64,000 bases of DNA, from positions 620,001 through 684,000 of the forward strand of contig NC_082411.1 in assembly GCF_004011695.2 (NCBI RefSeq), in the 5' to 3' direction. The position numbers and the translations under genes were made by a program. The notes beneath the pieces are model-generated. The model was not told where the DNA came from, ran no database searches, and saw nothing but the letters and a program-made list of their open reading frames with translations. Shown here piece after piece: positions 55,096 to 64,000 of this stretch (positions within the stretch are counted from its first letter, which is position 1; each line of letters opens with the position of its first letter). This stretch comes from Ascochyta rabiei. Taxonomy: Eukaryota > Ascomycota > Dothideomycetes > Pleosporales > Didymellaceae.

Positions 55096-56825
55096 TGTGT
55101 GTCTTGTTGTTGGGTTGAAGGGGCTTGGGTGGTGAGGAACGGAGAGGAGGTAGCTGTGCACTGCGTCGACGTCAGGGACAAGAGCTCGAAACGCTAGGCG
55201 TGAGATGAGCTGCTCTGGCTTGTTGACCTCGGCCAAGCACAAGGACAGAGCAACGATGATCAACACCGCAAGCTGCACCCACTGCCATGCGTCAATGGAT
55301 CGCTGGCGCCGGCCAATGAGCACAGCCGTAATCGGAGCTGGCGGGTAGCCGAGTGGGCAGGGTAGCACGATCGAAGACAGGCACTCACCGAGCTCGCAGA
55401 CGCAGCTGTTTTGGAGGGGACCGAAAGAAAAGAGGGAAATGGAAGCTGGGGCGGGGAGGGCGATCAGGGGATCAAAGCAAATGGCTCACCCAGGCAGAGC
55501 TGGGGCGCTGCGTTTATGTACCTACCTATCGTAGTCGAGATCGAGAACGCGGCCCGCATTTGCTCATGTTGGCATGGCGTACCCTGGTCGTCACTTGCAG
55601 TCTTGTCCATCGACTTCAAAACCTGCATGCCGGCCATGCTGCCCTTGGGCCCTCTACCTGGACATGGACAGACAGATCCTCTCTCTTCAAGCCCCACTGG
55701 GATGTGCACAACAACTGCTAGTTTCTATGCTGGCGTTCATGCACCTAAGCGTTTGGTGGTCAATACTGCAAGCGTTTGATGGTCAATACTGTAAGCATTT
55801 GATGGTCAATACTGTAAGCATTTGATGGTCAATACTGTAAGCATTTCCTGGTCAATAGTGTAAGCACTTGATGGTCAATACGGTAAGCATTTCCTGGTCA
55901 ATACTGCAAGCGTTTGATGGTCAATACGGTAAGCATTTCCTGGTCAATACTGCAAGCGTTTGATGGTCAATACGGTAAGCATTTCCTGGTCAATACTGCA
56001 AGCGTTTGATGGTCAATACGGTAAGCATTTCCTGGATCAATACTGTATGCATCTCCTGGGTCACAGAGCACGTTGTCAGCATGGTCAGCACGTTGCAGCT
56101 GTTGTGCACGTTGCTGCTTTTGGATGCAAGCTCCTTTGGTGTTGCTTCCACGGTCCCCGTTCGTGTGCAAACTCTTCTAGAGGCAGTAGGGTACGCCTCC
56201 ATGCTCAATGGACTAGACCCTAGCCTTCCCCGCGCTTCAGTCAGCGGAAATCCTGTTCCTGGCAGCGCATCCAACAGGAGGCCCAGCAGACGTTGCCTTC
56301 CGTTCGACCAGACCCGCACAGTCTCCCAGATTCGACTCCAACAACCAACGGACAGCCGAGACTTTGACGACCGATCGTGACGTGCAATGGAACGCTCGTG
56401 CTGGCCTCGACTCGGCACCGTTGCAGTGGGTGGCAGCTAAACGTCGTTGCTATGCCGTCATGTGGGTCCTGCCTGTCCTGCCTAGCTTCGGCCAGATTGA
56501 GAATTACGTACCACTCCACCAGATGCACAACAGGAGCCTCCACAGGCGGTGGATAGAATCAATCCATTCTCACAGTGCTTTCGTTGAATCAAGTGCTACC
56601 TGTCAGACCCGAAATACGCCCTGGTATCAAGTGGTGGTACACAATGTGGCTTCTGCCTACCACCCGTGCTGTACAGCTTTCTCCGTAAGGCTTGTGTATG
56701 CCTATGCTCCCTGATCTTGTCCAGCCGCACCCTCGACGGACGGCAGAACCATCTGCCGTGTCCGTGGTGGTTCCTGACCTCCCTACGCTACGCCAATTTG
56801 TCCTCTTGCACGTTGTCTGCAGTCG
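55096..56825. other. AIM21 upstream region with minisatellite
   Basis: About 1.73 kb between the AIM21 start and the TVP18 stop, both on the minus strand. Its middle holds a 23-bp minisatellite. Open frames crossing the repeat exist because the DNA is simple, and none resembles a protein family. Confidence 0.5.
55751..56055. repeat. 23-bp minisatellite with 46-bp higher-order units
   Basis: About thirteen head-to-tail copies of a 23-bp unit built on GGTCAATACTGTAAGCATTT. Two versions differ at a few sites (TTTGATGG...ACGGTAAGC and TTTCCTGG...ACTGCAAGC). From about 55,885 they alternate strictly, making a 46-bp higher-order unit repeated three times with near-perfect identity. Copies degrade at the right end. 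There are no CRISPR-like unique spacers. Confidence 0.92.
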
Positions 56826-57569
56826 TTAGATGATCATCTGGGCCACACCCTGTCCGCCCAGGGTTTTGCTGCCCTGGAACGCTTGGCCCTTGAAGCCGGC
56901 AAGCGCGTAGAAGAGGGAGGCAAGGAGCAGGAAGATGGCCGCGACGATCAAGCTTGTGGCTTGGGGCCAAATGCTGATCCACTGCACAGCGCTCAAGACG
57001 AAGTAGATGGCAGCGCGCATGTAGTTTGTCTCGAACTTGCGGATGAAGGCATCGAACTTGGGGGACGTCGGGCAGATGCGGAGGAGCAGCGGGATCTCGA
57101 TGAATATGATGATGAAGGCAGTCACCCTGCAAGTGGGTCAGTACGCTGTGAGGCGCATAGGTACGGCGAGGAGACGTACAAGCAAACAATGCTAAACGCG
57201 ATGACAAAGGTTGCGTGGAAGATGTTCGCGATTCCAAGCGCAAAGCAGAGGAAGATGCACAGCACTCCGGTCCTGTGCACGGGTCAGTGTCATGTTGAGG
57301 GCGTTCCCCATCCTTGGGGCTGTCAAGGAATCCGTGTTCTTGATTGCGCAGCAGGTGCAACGACGGCCTCTACTGCACAAGTCCAGTGCGCCTGGAAGCA
57401 AAGCAGGCTCCACGCTGTCTTTTCGCGGCGAGGGGCCGAGACGGGAAGTCGACTCACCATTGACCGTAGATACCTAGAAAGAGGCGCACAGTCAGCAACA
57501 GCTCCGTAGCCTCCGTCCAGGGCGCGTCTTACTGAAATTCCTCGACTTGAACTCCTCAGCAAGTGTCAT
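56826..57569 (-). CDS. TVP18: Golgi membrane protein Tvp18
   Basis: Four exons on the minus strand: 57569-57533, 57473-57458 (16 nt only), 57272-57180 and 57126-56826. The introns are 59, 185 and 53 nt, and the product is 148 residues, the normal length. It begins MTLAEEFKSRNFSIYGQWTG, a signature of Tvp18. Four membrane segments follow, including FIIIFIEIPLLLRI and the conserved CPTSPKFDAFIRKFETNYMR loop. In yeast the protein is found in late Golgi membranes with Tlg2-containing vesicles and is thought to act in vesicle trafficking. The 16-nt exon means that simple gene callers may mis-join this gene. It is divergent from TAD2. Confidence 0.93.
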
Positions 57570-58214
57570 GGCTGCGGCTCGCTGTTCGTAAGCGGTCCGT
57601 CTTCAGTCGTGATGCGCGCGCAGTGTGGGTGAAGGCCGTGCAGCTCGTTGCCAGCAGCTGTGTCGATTGCGCAAGCAGAGGACAGCTCTCGGGCTGATGA
57701 CTATGTCAGGCGGCTTGGCTGTTGGGAACGCGGAGGCTAGGGCTCGGGCACAGAACACGGGCACGGGAATAGGCACAGGTGAAGGCGTGCGACTCGCGTT
57801 GCCCAAGTATCGGGCTATGCAAACAAAGGACCGGCGTTGTGTTGTACCTACTCTGCGTGTCTGCGTACTTTGCACGAGGGCAGGCGTTGTGGCGGTGCTG
57901 TTGACGTGGACGGTGGACCGCCGGCTTCTCCCCAAGTTCCACGTAGCGCGTGGTCCCCGTCGGAGCTGCTCGCTGCACTTCACCGACAGCACCTCACCTT
58001 TTGGGCAGACTGTTTGTGCTTGGGACGCATTCTCTTCATGTTCACCAGAGCGCGGCAGGAGCCATGGGTCACTGCTGTGGTCGCCTCAGGCGCCCTGGGC
58101 CTGGCTCTCTACCATCTGCTTGCACGACGCCCATTGTCTGCGAGTACGCGCAAAGAGCCACTGGAGCGTGAACAGCCAAGCCAGAGCTCGACGACCAACT
58201 TGGTAGCAGACGAC
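57570..58214. promoter_or_regulatory. Divergent TVP18/TAD2 promoter region
   Basis: This 645-bp interval lies between the two start codons. Its right end is open in frame with TAD2 from 57837, so part could be coding if TAD2 starts earlier (see the TAD2 entry). No specific regulatory motif was identified. Confidence 0.5.
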
Positions 58215-58978
58215 ATGAGTTCCGAGGACCGGGCGTATCACGAGCGCTTCATGCGAGAAGCCATTGCCATGGTGAGCCACTCCACGCTTCTGCTGCACCG
58301 GTTTGCAACGCGCAACTGACCAATCACGTGCATCCACAGGCCGAACTGGCACTGAAGAGCGATGAGACGCCTGTTGGCTGTGTCTTCGTCAAGGATGGCG
58401 AGATCATTGGCCGAGGCATGAACGAGACCAACCGCACGCTCAATGGCACCCGCCACGCCGAGTTCGTTGCCATTGCCGGCATCTTGTCCAAGGAGCCCAT
58501 TAGCATCCTGCACAAGACCGACCTCTACGTCACGGTCGAGCCATGTGTCATGTGTGCTTCGATGCTTCGCCAGTACGGCATCCGGGCGGTCTACTTTGGT
58601 TGCTGGAACGAGCGATTCGGCGGTACGGGCGGCGTTCTGAACATGCACTCGGAGTACGCGAAGCCCCTCTACAGCTCGGTTTGGTGACTGACAAGCTGCA
58701 GCCCGAGTGTCGACAAGCCATACCCGGTTACCGGCGGCATCTTCAGGGAGGAGGCCATCATGCTGCTCAGGAAGTTTTACGTTCAGGAGAACGAGAAGGC
58801 GCCGGAGCCCAAGCAGAAGAAGACGAGAGAACTCAAGACGGAGATTCTGCCCATGGACATCCACGCTCCCAAGTCGACGCCGTCGCCTGCTCTGCCCCAG
58901 GCCAAACCAGCTGTCGCCAAACCGCTGGTGGCTGTGCCTTATATTCCGGGTCTTGCAGCTGCCACGGCAGCACCCTGA
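58215..58978 (+). CDS. TAD2: tRNA-specific adenosine deaminase subunit Tad2
   Basis: Three exons, 58215-58271, 58340-58653 and 58702-58978, with introns of 68 and 48 nt, give 215 residues. The cytidine-deaminase fold shows its zinc and catalytic motifs: HAE (in NGTRHAEFVAI) and PCxxC (EPCVMC). Flanking residues DETPVGCVFV and ERFGGTGGVLNMHS are typical of Tad2/ADAT2. With Tad3 the enzyme converts adenosine-34 to inosine in the anticodon of several tRNAs. The C-terminus has a conserved KPYPVTGGIFREEAIMLLR-type block and a Pro/Ala-rich tail. An alternative start at 58038, in frame, would add 59 residues including a hydrophobic stretch (TAVVASGALGLALYHLLA). The shorter start matches the family better. 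Confidence 0.92.
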
Positions 58979-59408
58979 ATCCGTGTCGCAAGACTTGCTG
59001 ACACTTTGCTGCATGGATGCTGCCCGTCGAAGCGAAATGGCTGTTCCAGCTGCTGAGATGCGAGCCTGCAGTGAGGAGGTGGAGAGTGAAAAGGAGAGAC
59101 ACGGTCAAGACGCAGAGATACCCAGCATCCTAGATTTCCTTAGTCACGCTGTATGACCCACTTGCTTGTATGTTAACACCACTATCCAGTTTTGCATGGC
59201 CCTCTTCCTCGCTCTTTCTTTCTTCTGTCACCCTGCGACGTGAGTGCAGAGAGGAAGAACAGGCTAGCGTTCACGAAGATGTGATTGGGTATATCAAGGC
59301 TATCCAAGCTTCCTACTGGAGTGCCCCCGCTCGGGGCGACTCCCATCTCCTGCCATTACGCGCGCCGTGCTCACCAAACAGATGGCTACCGTCTGCACAG
59401 GCAGTCCT
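58979..59408. other. Convergent intergenic region
   Basis: About 430 bp between the stops of TAD2 and SFH5. No gene or repeat was recognised. Confidence 0.5.
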
Positions 59409-60701
59409 CTAGGCTGCCAACTGCATGCCCTCGCCAACCTCGTTGAGCGGACCCTGCGTGCCACCGTACTCTGTGGGGATGCCCTGGCCCAGCTCGTTGG
59501 CCAACTGGTTGCCGTAGCTGAGGACGGTGAACTTCTTGACCGTCTCCTTGGCGATGAACAGCTTGGTGGCGTTGAACAGCCAGCCCATGACGACAGGCAC
59601 GTTGACGAAGAATTTGCGCGACAGCGTCTCCGGGTAGTAGCGGCCGAGCACTTCAATCGTCTTCTTGGTGGCAGCCTTGACGAGGGGATCTTGGCGCAGG
59701 AAGGAAACGTGCAGGTAGTCGTGGACCTGGAAGCCCTGGTAAGGGTCCGGGCCTTCGCCGAAGTTGGGGATGGGCGCTGTGGCCGAGGACAGGTTCAGCT
59801 TCTGGATGGACCTTTCCATGAGGCCGACGCGCCATCGGAGGAAGCTGTGGGATGGCGTTAGCGGGCTCTTTCAGCGCTCTGTCAGCATCTTCCAGGCTTA
59901 CGCATCGAGGTCGCCAAAGGTGGCCTTGTTGTCCTTGACGGCTCCGTAGATGTTGAACGTCACCACGTCCGTTTTGTTCTTGCTCTCGGGCACACCGTCG
60001 ACCTCGATGATGTAGCCCAGGCCATGGAACTTGGACCTGTCCAAGGTCTCGCGCGCGGCCTTTGTGGGGTCGAAGTCCTTCCTCCACTTGAGCGTGTCCA
60101 ACAGCTGCTGCTTCGCCTTGTCGAGGTCGTTTGCGTTTGCGCGCAGGAACTTCTGCAGGATGAGCTTGGTGTGGAACTCGTTGGACCGGGAGAGCTTGAC
60201 GCCGTAGACGTCGTCGTGGCCGGACTGGTGGACGAGGTCGTCCAAGGCTTCGAAGAAGAGGGTCAAGGGGTGGTCGGCGGCGGTCTCGGGCCAGGCAGAG
60301 GAGCCGGTAGCAGGGCCGGCAGGCGAGGGACTGTGGCCCAGGGTAGGCACGGAGCTGGGGCTGGTGTTGGTGATGGGCACGGCATCAGACGCCTTCTGCG
60401 ATGCTTCTGTGGGGAGGCTCTCGACGCCCACGGCAGGCTGGGGTGCCACGGGGGGCATTGGCTCCTGGGTCTCGTTGTCGTCCAGGGCGGGTCCAGGGGT
60501 GCGGGCGAGTACATGGTCGATGTGCTTCTGTTCGGTGGTGGCCTCGAGGCCCTGCCTGGCGGAGTCGGTGGAGTCGGTGGAGTCGGTGAAGTCGGTGGAC
60601 TGCGGTGCGAGGGGCTCGGACTGCTTCTCTGTCGAGGCAGCCGAGGGGGCAGCGACTTCAGCGGCTTCAGCGGGGGCGGCTGGCTTGGCGCTATCGGCCA
60701 T
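59409..60701 (-). CDS. SFH5: Sec14-like phosphatidylinositol transfer protein Sfh5
   Basis: Two exons, 60701-59902 and 59844-59409, with a 57-nt intron (GTAAGC...CAG), give 411 residues. The first about 145 residues are low complexity (Ala/Pro/Ser/Thr, with a DST repeat). A CRAL-TRIO N-terminal helical region follows (LILQKFLRANANDLDKAKQQ), then the Sec14 lipid-binding domain with VVTFNIYGAVKDNKATFGDL and QGFQVHDYLHVSFL. The ending (TVLSYGNQLANELGQGIPTE, then YGG) is typical of Sec14-fold proteins. Family members exchange phosphatidylinositol between membranes; yeast Sfh5 also binds haem. Its upstream region carries a perfect 56-bp tandem duplication. Confidence 0.93.
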
Positions 60702-61141
60702 GTTGGAGCAGCGGAGCGGTGGAGCGGTGGAGCGGTTGTTGGAGCGGTGGAGCGTTTGTTGGAGCGGTGGAGCGGTGGAGCGGTGGAGCGGTTGTTGGAG
60801 CGGTGGAGCGTTTGTTGGAGCGGTGGAGCGGTGGAGCGGTGGAGCGGTTGTTGGCGCGGTAGGAAGGAGGATGGTCAGCTGCGTGGTGGCGCTGCGATAG
60901 GTTCTCCTACCGGTACTGTTCTACTTGCGCCGGAGAGCACAGTACCGGTAGACTGGCGGTCGTCTCCAACCCAGGCGCCCATCACCGCACCTGCACCCGC
61001 ACCCATGCGCGCCATCACGTGCAACACTCGCACTGTCCGCCTGAGCGTGCCGAGGTCCACTGCATCTGACCGTCTGACAAACAATGGTGCGCGCTGCTGC
61101 TGTGTGTGCTGCCGTCACCGACCACCCGCGATCCCGCCAGC
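60702..61141. promoter_or_regulatory. Divergent SFH5/TMEM135-like promoter region
   Basis: This 440-bp interval separates two start codons. About a third of it, next to SFH5, is a GGAGCGGT-type minisatellite, probably in the SFH5 leader or core promoter. No other motif was identified. Confidence 0.55.
60709..60860. repeat. GGAGCGGT minisatellite with perfect 56-bp duplication
   Basis: A short unit around GGAGCGGT, with longer variants ending GTTGTT or TTTGTT, is arranged in two identical 56-bp blocks (60735-60790 and 60791-60846), preceded and followed by partial units. The perfect identity implies a recent duplication or ongoing homogenisation. It begins eight bases upstream of the SFH5 start codon. 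Confidence 0.92.
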
Positions 61142-62834
61142 ATGTCGTCGTCCTCGAGCGCCGCGCAGTCCCCGCCGCCGGGTGAGAAGATGGACCCCGT
61201 GCTGCGCAACGCCCTGCGCTACACCATCAGCGCGCGCGAGTACCAGCTCCTGCACCACTTTCTGCTCTCGCGGGCCCCCGCCGTCAGGAAGCGCTCCCTC
61301 CACCCACGCCGCTACGAGGCCCTCTCCAACGGCCCAGACGACTACCGGGTCGCCGCCGTCCGCGCCTCGCTGCGTCTGGGCATGGCCACCTTCGCCGGCC
61401 TGAAGACGTGGGAGCTGCTCAAGGCCAGGCTGCTGGCGCGAGGCCCCGCGGTCCAGAGGTACCCACCCACCGGCCGTCGGTGGCGATGGATGCATCCAAT
61501 GCTGACCCCAGCCCAGCACACGACAGCCCGCAGCGCCCGTAGCCAAGTCGACAACCTCCACAAACGTCCGCCTGAGCAGCTCGCTCGCCCTCATCCTCCT
61601 CTTCCACCGTCTGCTCCGCCGCTTCTTTGTCCGTCTGCGCGAAAGCGTCCTCGCCAACGACGCCCGCTCCTTCAGGAAGCGCAACCCACGCCTCTCGCGC
61701 GCGCTCACTTCGCCCATGGCACCGGCCATGGGCCCCAGCTTGGCCGGCTTCTTCCTGGCCGTCTACCCAGGAGACCAAGTGCGCATCACCATGGCCATCT
61801 ACTTCTTCACCAGAGCCCTCGAGTTCGGCTTCAACTTTCTCCAAGACCGCGGCTGCTTCAAGGACAGGCCCCCCTGGTTTGGCTCGTGGATGTTGATGCC
61901 CATCGCCTGCGGACAACTGCTGCACGCATTTGTCTTTGACCGGGACTGCTTCCCACAAAGCATCGGGAACTCGATCATGGGCAACTCCCCACACTACATA
62001 CAGCAGAGGCCTGTCGATGCGCCCGCCTCCCTTCCCTGGCCAGATACCTACGCCATTGTGGACGGACTGGCCGAGATCGCAAAGCAGCGCTGGCCGCCCT
62101 TTGTCTCTCCCATCCTCTTCCCCGCCCACGACACCCTCCCCAAGAGCCTTGCCGCCATTTCGCCCATCACCTCGCCTGCCCACCCAGCCATCAGGTCGCT
62201 CTCGTGTGCTCTCCTCCACCCCCATGACCCATCTTGTCTGCGCACATACATGCAATACTGGATCCAAGCCTTCCCCAAAATCGCCCGCTTCTTCACCCTC
62301 CTGTTCACCGCAATGAGCCTCGCCCGCTACAAGTCTTTTCTCGCCGCCCCATCGGCAGCGCTCAACAAACTGGCAAAGAGCATTCTGCGCATGTCGCTCT
62401 TCCTCTCCGGCGCTATCGGTACGAGCTGGGGCTCCATCTGTCTCTTCCAGACCCTCTTCCCGCCCAACTTCCTCCCTACTCAGCGATGGTTCCTCGGTGG
62501 CTTCCTCGGCGGTCTCTGGGCCTTTCTTCAGCGCAAGGGCGGGAGAGGAAACTTCTTGTACTGCACACGCATGTCCATTGACTCGGCCTGGAAGGTGGGT
62601 GTCAAGAGGGGCTGGTGGAGGGGCGTTGCGAACGGGGATGTGTTGCTGTTTGTGCTGAGCTTGGCTACCGTCAACGTACTCTACGAGATTGCGCCGCGGT
62701 CGGTGAGCAGTGGCGTCGCGCGGAAGGCCTTGGGCGTGCTCAGAGGTGAAGGCTGGGTGGATAGGGCGCTTTCCCCCAGGGAGGGAGCGAGTGACGACGA
62801 CGTGGACGGTGTTCCGCCACGCACGGATTCATGA
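61142..62834 (+). CDS. TMEM135-like integral membrane protein
   Basis: Two exons, 61142-61458 and 61517-62834, give 544 residues. The 58-nt intron uses GTACCC and the acceptor GCCCAG; a second acceptor ten bases later would break the frame. The start at 61142 (MSSSSSAAQSPPPGEKMDPV) is chosen, although 61106 is also in frame. Several membrane segments are visible: SLALILLFHRLLRRFFV, MAPAMGPSLAGFFLAVYP, MPIACGQLLHAFVF, SLFLSGAIGTSWGSICLF and DVLLFVLSLATVNVLYEI. The layout matches fungal proteins related to TMEM135, which in animals is linked to peroxisomes and mitochondrial dynamics. That function is only inferred. The exon junction is less certain than in other genes here. Confidence 0.75.
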
Positions 62835-62879
62835 TAATCTCCATCACATGTTTACAAACCATATCCACGCAAATCAGAT

Positions 62880-62966
62880 TTACAATGTACAAGCGCCGAT
62901 ACGCCACTGCGCCACTACGCCACTACGCCACTACGCCACTACTCCACTACTCCACTACTCCACTAC
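62880..62966. repeat. 9-bp CCACTACG/CCACTACT microsatellite
   Basis: About seven copies of GCCACTACG followed by TCCACTACT variants lie in the 128-bp gap between two convergent stop codons and reach the last codon of the oxidase gene. They may sit in both 3' untranslated regions. Confidence 0.85.
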
Positions 62967-64000
62967 AACTTTTCCTTTGATACCTCATCATGCTTCCACC
63001 CTGACATATCCGCCAGGTCCTTCGCCGCAGCCGCTCTCCTCGACTTCAATGCGTCACCAGTGCCCGGTCGCCACCTCCACGCCTGCCTCAAGTCTTCGGC
63101 CAGCGTACCCTCGATTAGTTCGACCACATGCTTGCCAATGTTTGGTAGCAGCTTGAACGAATGCCCGCTGTCTCCAGTCGCTAGAATAAAGTTTCTCCAC
63201 TGCGGGTGCTCACAGATCAGCAGGGCCGCATCCGCCGTATCCGTGCACCAGCACAGCGACCGATTGAACAGCTCCTTTTGCTTGAACCGAGGCAAGAAGA
63301 TAGCGACCGCTTTGCCGATGCTGACTTCTGACGCATCAGGGTAAGTGTCAGTAGGATGCTTTGCATGCGATCGAGGCACCGAGATGCGCTTCGGAGCATC
63401 AGCGCCAAAAGGCTGGTGCTGCTTGAAGCGCGTGAAGCCTGGAAACTCATCGCAAACCTTGATGACGCCACGTTCGTTTGGTTCGAAGAAGAAGCCGTAG
63501 TCGCCATGGTAGACTACGGGGCAGTCTTTGTACGCTGCGGCTTCCTGCGCCGTGAGCTGCATGTGCGCATACACCCACGCCTTGGAAACGCATTGCTCTT
63601 GCAGATCGACCAGCGCGGGACTCCATGCGCCAGCTGCGAGGACGACTTTGTCCGCGTAGTACTTTGTGCCGTCGACTGCTTCGACGCCGATGCATGTCCC
63701 CTCTGCGAGTAGCGGTTGCTTGAACGAGCCAGCACCCCCGAATCCGAATTCGACTCCGCTCTTGACAAGGTACTCACCGATTGCATGGATGGCTTTGGCT
63801 GCTGCGAGCCACCCGCCATCTTCACTGAAGACCGCCTTCCAGCCTTGGATTTGGTTGCGGTCTAGCAGTGGCATCTTTGCGAGAATGTCGTCCTCGGAGT
63901 CTAGCCACTGGTTGGTTGCTTCGAGTCCAGCGTTGGCGTCCAAGAGGGCCTGGTACGCTTGCTGGAGACTTGCAATGCCTTTCTCGCCGTGTGCACAGTC
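62963..64000 (-). CDS. Fructosyl-amino-acid oxidase (amadoriase), 3' part
   Basis: A minus-strand frame that continues past the right edge, so the N-terminus with the FAD-binding GxGxxG motif is missing. The visible 345 residues include VVLAAGAWSPALVDL, VCDEFPGFTRF, SLCWCTDTADAALLI and ILATGDSGHSFKLLPNIGKH, all characteristic of fungal fructosyl-amine oxidases; the Cys in CWCTD is the site of covalent flavin attachment in this family. These enzymes oxidatively deglycate fructosyl amino acids, releasing glucosone, the amino acid and peroxide. The C-terminus is EKL rather than the SKL/AKL peroxisomal signal usual in the family. Saccharopine or sarcosine oxidase relatives are less likely. Confidence 0.88.
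   Translation of the reverse strand, partial: DCAHGEKGIASLQQAYQALLDANAGLEATNQWLDSEDDILAKMPLLDRNQIQGWKAVFSEDGGWLAAAKAIHAIGEYLVKSGVEFGFGGAGSFKQPLLAEGTCIGVEAVDGTKYYADKVVLAAGAWSPALVDLQEQCVSKAWVYAHMQLTAQEAAAYKDCPVVYHGDYGFFFEPNERGVIKVCDEFPGFTRFKQHQPFGADAPKRISVPRSHAKHPTDTYPDASEVSIGKAVAIFLPRFKQKELFNRSLCWCTDTADAALLICEHPQWRNFILATGDSGHSFKLLPNIGKHVVELIEGTLAEDLRQAWRWRPGTGDALKSRRAAAAKDLADMSGWKHDEVSKEKL

Noticed and set aside
55751..56055. CRISPR-like array
   Set aside because: Units are directly head to tail with no unique spacers, and this is a fungal genome; it is a minisatellite.
60024..61403. 459-codon plus-strand frame across SFH5 and the GGAGCGGT repeat
   Set aside because: It is antisense to SFH5 and kept open by the minisatellite, then runs into the TMEM135-like gene in a wrong frame.
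37350..64000. Secondary-metabolite or defence gene cluster
   Set aside because: No polyketide synthase, NRPS, terpene synthase, NLR or reverse-transcriptase defence gene is present; neighbours are conserved housekeeping genes with unrelated roles.
24241..64000. tRNA genes in intergenic regions
   Set aside because: I looked for GGTTCGA-type T-loop words with matching acceptor stems on both strands and found none that fold convincingly; a tRNAscan run would settle it.

Overview
This is a filamentous ascomycete chromosome segment. Short introns of about 47-185 nt, GT-AG splice sites, fungus-specific gene families and extensive C-to-T/G-to-A decay of repeats all point that way. A Dothideomycete (Pleosporales-like) is my best guess, from the AT/GC isochore layout and protein flavour; that is inference. 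The window has two parts: an AT-rich, gene-free repeat block (1 to about 24,240) and a GC-balanced, gene-dense block (about 24,240 to 64,000) holding 14 confident protein genes.

Repeat block. Every recognisable element is heavily RIP-mutated (repeat-induced point mutation) and dead. By matching long terminal repeats, terminal inverted repeats and target-site duplications by eye I could resolve a nested stack. A Ty1/Copia element spans 8587-23942 (168-bp LTRs, duplicated 5-bp site). A Ty3/Gypsy element on the minus strand (10495-18721, 255-bp LTRs, duplicated 5-bp site) and a Fot1/pogo-type DNA transposon (21591-23453, TA duplication) are inserted in it. To the left, a second Gypsy remnant (plus strand, about 1741-7433) is broken by two adjacent Fot1-type elements (2232-4077 and 4110-5974). 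An inverted-repeat element with 203-bp arms (7434-8240) lies between. The mutation pattern is unusually context-specific: CA is lost almost only after a pyrimidine.

Gene block. In order: a PA/RING-H2 membrane ubiquitin ligase; VNX1-like vacuolar cation/H+ exchanger; proteasome ATPase RPT6; an MFS transporter; Rab8/Sec4 GTPase; NCA2; a GPI-anchored CFEM-type secreted protein; a second MFS transporter (DHA1/ZIFL-like); an AAAP amino-acid permease; AIM21; TVP18; tRNA adenosine deaminase TAD2; SFH5; a TMEM135-like membrane protein; and the 3' part of a fructosyl-amino-acid oxidase running off the right edge. Most are conserved housekeeping genes (secretory pathway, vacuole, proteasome, tRNA editing, mitochondria), so this is not an obvious biosynthetic or defence cluster. 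Three divergent promoter regions (VNX1/RPT6, TVP18/TAD2, SFH5/TMEM135) carry simple or higher-order minisatellites.

The less ordinary part of the gene block is about 41.7-52 kb. It has two gene-poor gaps with degraded coding-like exons, two transporters, and a diverged direct repeat flanking the amino-acid permease. No tRNA, rRNA, CRISPR array or telomere repeat was seen. Exon boundaries below were worked out by hand from splice signals and frame; none were checked against transcripts.
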